Assembly (NCBI GenBank): GCA_900538885.1
Contig: UQAI01000056.1
Location: forward strand, 1 to 10,212
Direction of reading: 5' to 3'
Length of the DNA stretch: 10,212 bases
From: an uncultured Mollicutes bacterium
Lineage (GTDB): Bacteria; Bacillota_I; Bacilli_A; ML615J-28; CAG-313
In this document: positions 7,717 through 10,212 of the stretch, in pieces
How the letters are laid out: the number at the start of each line of letters is the position of its first letter
Numbering within the stretch: position 1 is the stretch's first letter
Program-made: the position numbers and the translations under genes
The notes under the pieces: generated by a model
Seen by the model: only the letters and a program-made list of their open reading frames with translations
Database searches by the model: none
Told to the model about the DNA's origin: nothing

Positions 7717-7742
7717 TTCACACTACTTTGACATAGTGTGAA
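7717..7742 (-). other. intergenic hairpin between membrane-protein gene and ABC ATPase gene
   Basis: A perfect 9-bp inverted repeat, TTCACACTA (7717-7725) and TAGTGTGAA (7734-7742), has an 8-base loop. It begins 5 bases after the stop codon of the upstream gene and ends 10 bases before the AGGAGG of the ATPase gene. The bases after it on the minus strand are TTTCTATATT, too broken for a confident terminator. It could be a leaky terminator, an mRNA processing or stability element, or a protein operator. Confidence 0.55.
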
Positions 7743-7747
7743 CATTT

Positions 7748-8416
7748 TTATCTTAATTTTGCTTCACGTTCTTTTAGTAGTTTTTTAACTCTATCAATGT
7801 TGTAGAACACATTATTGATTTCATCATGTTCAACATTTTTCTTAATAAATGAAGCATATTCAAATATTTGTTTTTCAACTTCCTCAACTTCTGGTAATTC
7901 CTTAATATTTGTTGTTGCCCCCATAGCGAAGTTAACTAAATCATTAATGCCATTTCTAACTGCTACATTAGTGCTTAATTTTTGAATATCTTGAAGATAA
8001 GTTACAAGTTGTGACATATCAAAAACTTCTTGTTGCTTTTGAGGATTTTCTTTTATTTGAGTTTGATTCATCATTCCAAATACTAGTAATATCACAAAAG
8101 CTGCTGTAAACACTAAATATACACAAATAATAACTGCTACTGGAACTTTTGGAAAAATAAAGAAAATAATACCGCTTAATAAGCAAACAACTGCATACAT
8201 AAAACAAAATGTAGTAACTGTATTAATTCTTTGTTTATTGCGAGGAGCAATCATAAATCCAACTAAATTCATTACGAATGATCCCATTACAAAACCATAT
8301 GTAACCCAAAAAGTAGTTGTATGGTTTTTATCGATAATAAATAGTAAGGCATTAAATAGGCCTACAACAACAGCCCATATAGCTAAATAATAATAAAGTG
8401 ACAAATGTTTTTTCAT
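7748..8416 (-). CDS. four-helix membrane protein with cytoplasmic helical tail, unknown function (222 aa)
   Basis: I do not recognise a named family. The N-terminal half has four hydrophobic segments at about 8-28, 36-57, 67-87 and 92-114, joined by short loops with a basic APRNKQR (57-63) between the second and third. By the positive-inside rule both ends would be cytoplasmic. From about residue 125 the protein is soluble and probably all alpha-helical (charged heptad-like stretch at 176-222 with VEEVEKQIFEYASFIKK and NIDRVKKLLKEREAKLR). A regulatory or partner-binding tail is conceivable, but this is inference. It begins 2 bases after the nagA stop codon, with AAAGGA inside the end of nagA. 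A hairpin and the ABC exporter genes follow, so it may be linked to that exporter. Confidence 0.88.
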   Translation of the reverse strand: MKKHLSLYYYLAIWAVVVGLFNALLFIIDKNHTTTFWVTYGFVMGSFVMNLVGFMIAPRNKQRINTVTTFCFMYAVVCLLSGIIFFIFPKVPVAVIICVYLVFTAAFVILLVFGMMNQTQIKENPQKQQEVFDMSQLVTYLQDIQKLSTNVAVRNGINDLVNFAMGATTNIKELPEVEEVEKQIFEYASFIKKNVEHDEINNVFYNIDRVKKLLKEREAKLR

Positions 8417-8418
8417 TT

Positions 8419-9567
8419 TTAGATATCCTTTCTGTAAACTACTTTTCCATCACGAATTGTCATATGAACATTCATATCTTGGTCAACAACTACTAGGTTT
8501 GCACGTTTGCCAACCCTAATACTTCCCATAACATCATCAACGTGTAGATTACGTGCTGGATTAATTGTAGCGTATTTTACAACTTCTTCAAGTGGTAAAT
8601 CTAAAAACTTCATCACATTTTTAACAGCTAAATTCATTTTAAGAACACTACCTGCTAGAGTACCATCATGAAGACGAGCTTCATTATTTTTAACAATTAC
8701 GGGTTGACCACCAAGTTCATAATCGCCATCAGGCATATGTTTTGCACGCATTGCATCAGTGATTAAGGTAAATTTATCATGTGGTTTATTTTTATAAAGT
8801 AGCTTAATTGCTGGAGCAGAAACGTGAATACCATCACAAATAATCTCAGCATTTAATTCATCAAATAAGAATGTTGCACCAACGGTGCCAACTTCACGGT
8901 GATGAATGCCTTTCATCGCATTATATGTGTGTGTAGCGTTAGAAGCACCTGCTTCAATTGCTTTTCTTACATCTTCATATTTAGAGCCTGTATGACCAAC
9001 TGATGCTACAACATTACGAGATTTTAGATATTTAATTAAATCTAAAGCACTAGGTACTTCAGGAGCTAAAGTTACAATTCTAATATTGTTACCACTTGCT
9101 TCTTCATACTTTTTAAATGTTTCAACTTTAGGTTCAGCAACATATTCAAGAGGTTGTGCACCTACATGTTCTTTCGCAATAAAAGGGCCTTCTAAATGTA
9201 CACCTAAAATTTCTGCACCATCAGGAATATTACTTTCACGATACTCTTTGACTGCTTTTAAAGCTTTAGTAATATTTTCGGGACTTTGAGTCATGGTAGT
9301 AGCTAAAAATCCTGTTGTACCTTCACTAGCAAGAGCACATGCAATTTTTTTCAAATCTTCTATCGTGCCATCCATCGCATCACTGCCAGCTGCACCATGG
9401 ATATGTTCATCAATAAAACCAGGAATAACTACTAAATCTTCATTTAATTCTACTAAATCTTCAGTAGTGTCATTTCCTAATGCTTTAATTAAGCCATCTT
9501 CGATAATTAAATTACCTTTAATTTTACCTTCTTCTGTTATAATCCAACTATTTTTAAAACCTTTCAT
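8419..9567 (-). CDS. nagA: N-acetylglucosamine-6-phosphate deacetylase
   Basis: Cytoplasmic amidohydrolase that converts N-acetylglucosamine-6-phosphate to glucosamine-6-phosphate plus acetate, in amino-sugar use and cell-wall recycling. The TIM-barrel metal-site motifs are intact: His55 and His57 in GFIDEHIHG, Glu126 in HLEGPFI, His192 in VGHTGS, His213 in NATHTYNAM, and the catalytic Asp271 in LITDAMRA. HHREVG (222-227) fits the substrate-binding loop, and the C-terminal GSIRVGKRANLVVVD belongs to the usual beta-sandwich. Length (382) is normal. The start is supported by AAGAGG 7 bases upstream, lying inside the end of the preceding lipoprotein gene, which stops 2 bases before. nagB and a nagR-type regulator are not in the window. 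No GntR NagR-like operator is recognised. Confidence 0.97.
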   Translation of the reverse strand: MKGFKNSWIITEEGKIKGNLIIEDGLIKALGNDTTEDLVELNEDLVVIPGFIDEHIHGAAGSDAMDGTIEDLKKIACALASEGTTGFLATTMTQSPENITKALKAVKEYRESNIPDGAEILGVHLEGPFIAKEHVGAQPLEYVAEPKVETFKKYEEASGNNIRIVTLAPEVPSALDLIKYLKSRNVVASVGHTGSKYEDVRKAIEAGASNATHTYNAMKGIHHREVGTVGATFLFDELNAEIICDGIHVSAPAIKLLYKNKPHDKFTLITDAMRAKHMPDGDYELGGQPVIVKNNEARLHDGTLAGSVLKMNLAVKNVMKFLDLPLEEVVKYATINPARNLHVDDVMGSIRVGKRANLVVVDQDMNVHMTIRDGKVVYRKDI

Positions 9568-9569
9568 AA

Positions 9570-10088
9570 TTATGCCTCTTTTCTAGAATATTTAATTTCA
9601 AATTGGAATCTATATTTTTGATTATTATTAATGTATTTATAATTAATGCGGTAACTTCCTGCTTTAGTTACATCTATAATATCACCCATACTTTGGTCAA
9701 CATAGTGAGTTCCGTTATTTTTTTCTTTAACAACATAAATATTGATTTTTTCACTAGTTTGTCTTGGAAAAAGAATATTTACAAATATTTTAACAATAAT
9801 AACACCATCTTCTTCTGTGGTTTGATTCATTATATTTGAGTACTCTAAATTAAACCCACCCCTATTAGTTTCAACTTTTTGAGATGTATGATCATAATAA
9901 ATACTTGGATTTAATCTATCTACTCGATAATTTTGATCTTTTTCCATTTCAATGTAAATACCACTAATATGGAAATCTACCTTATCAAATGATCCTTCTA
10001 ATTGGTTTTTTTGGTTTTTCTTGCAACTTGTCATTGTTAAGACCATTAAAAAAAGTAGAAATATTTGAATTAATCTTTTCATATTCAT
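9570..10088 (-). CDS. small putative lipoprotein, unknown function (172 aa)
   Basis: The N-terminus MNMKRLIQIFLLFLMVLTMTSC is a short lipoprotein signal with the lipidation Cys at 22 and KKNQKNQ after it. The mature protein is about 150 residues, polar and rich in Tyr, Asn, Ile and Val, with likely beta strands (GDIIDVTKAGSYRINYKY and RFQFEIKY near the end), and might be an immunoglobulin-like or similar small sandwich fold. No family is recognised. Two starts are possible: the ATG at 10088, 4 bases after GGAG, or the one at 10082, 10 bases after it. Both keep the signal. It is the first gene after the promoter and is followed by nagA after 2 bases, so it shares regulation with amino-sugar metabolism; a surface role in that pathway is speculation. 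Confidence 0.87.
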   Translation of the reverse strand: MNMKRLIQIFLLFLMVLTMTSCKKNQKNQLEGSFDKVDFHISGIYIEMEKDQNYRVDRLNPSIYYDHTSQKVETNRGGFNLEYSNIMNQTTEEDGVIIVKIFVNILFPRQTSEKINIYVVKEKNNGTHYVDQSMGDIIDVTKAGSYRINYKYINNNQKYRFQFEIKYSRKEA

Positions 10089-10102
10089 ATCACTCCGATA
10101 TC

Positions 10103-10131
10103 ATTGTATCATATTTAACAATTATTTTCAA
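10103..10131 (-). promoter_or_regulatory. sigma-A promoter of the lipoprotein-nagA operon
   Basis: The minus strand carries TTGAAA (10126-10131), a 17-base spacer and TACAAT (10103-10108), each matching consensus at five of six positions. A TG extension sits one base before the -10. Transcription would begin near 10096, right at the GGAG ribosome site, so the leader is only about 8 bases to the first ATG and 14 to the second. Confidence 0.75.
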
Positions 10132-10149
10132 GGCATTAATATTTTTTTC

Positions 10150-10207
10150 ATTGACGTTTTGTTCGTGTACACTAGATTGTGTACACGAACACTGACGGTT
10201 TGTCAAT
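10150..10207. repeat. large interrupted palindrome with nested GTGTACAC sites
   Basis: A perfect 13-bp inverted repeat, TGTTCGTGTACAC (10160-10172) and GTGTACACGAACA (10179-10191), is separated by TAGATT. Each arm also contains the self-complementary octamer GTGTACAC. Outside it, ATTGAC (10150-10155) and GTCAAT (10202-10207) form a further, unevenly spaced pair. Neither strand has a T-run after the hairpin, so it is not a standard terminator. It lies about 20-75 bases upstream of the -35 of the nagA operon promoter. A binding site for a dimeric or tetrameric regulator is the likeliest reading. Confidence 0.75.
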
Positions 10208-10212
10208 CATCG

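Noticed and set aside
7728..7733. Plus-strand TTGACA as a -35 box
   Set aside because: It falls in the loop of the hairpin, no good -10 follows at 16-18 bases, and there is no plus-strand gene downstream.
10160..10191. Palindrome as a Rho-independent terminator
   Set aside because: Neither strand has a T-run after the stem within the visible sequence.
8019..10195. Several additional open frames on both strands inside nagA, the lipoprotein and the membrane-protein genes
   Set aside because: They lie wholly or largely within well-supported genes, lack ribosome sites I could identify and encode low-complexity Ser/Phe/Ile-rich peptides typical of shadow frames.
10150..10207. Palindrome as a LexA (SOS) box
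   Set aside because: The Bacillota LexA box is CGAAC-N4-GTTCG; here the half-sites are in the opposite order (GTTCG then CGAAC) and much farther apart.

Overview
The window is very AT-rich and every supported gene lies on the minus strand. Codon choice (AAA, ATT, TTA), AGGAGG-type ribosome sites and close resemblance of the topoisomerase to Bacillus-type TopB point to a low-GC Bacillota chromosome, possibly an Erysipelotrichia-like or related gut lineage. That rank is inference. One gene stops with TGA, the rest with TAA or TAG, and no in-frame TGA is seen, so the standard bacterial code fits. There are no transposases, phage genes, CRISPR arrays or RNA genes, and no gene-free stretch over 300 bases.

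Reading in the direction of transcription (right to left), the right edge (10150-10207) holds a strong palindrome of unknown role. A good sigma-A promoter (10103-10131) follows. It starts a compact run: a small lipoprotein (9570-10088), nagA for N-acetylglucosamine-6-phosphate deacetylase (8419-9567), a four-helix membrane protein of unknown function (7748-8416), a small intergenic hairpin, an ABC exporter ATPase (6983-7696), its 525-residue permease (5413-6990) and topB (3189-5342). Gaps are 2, 2, 51, -8 and 70 bases, so these genes are probably cotranscribed, at least in part. NagA supplies amino-sugar phosphates for glycolysis or cell-wall synthesis. The exporter substrate cannot be read from the sequence.

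A 57-residue zinc-ribbon protein (2877-3050) follows with its own extended -10 promoter and is closed by a clear hairpin terminator (2829-2867).

The left part (1-2816) is a second operon with its own promoter and four overlapping genes. They are a secreted beta-rich protein of 216 residues that faintly recalls aerolysin/ETX-MTX2 pore-forming proteins, a 319-residue lipoprotein with no recognised domain, a short 198-residue ABC ATPase, and an ABC permease cut by the window edge. The overlaps (26, 20 and 8 bases) suggest translational coupling and a shared task at the cell surface. This is the least familiar part of the window and the best candidate for an undescribed system.
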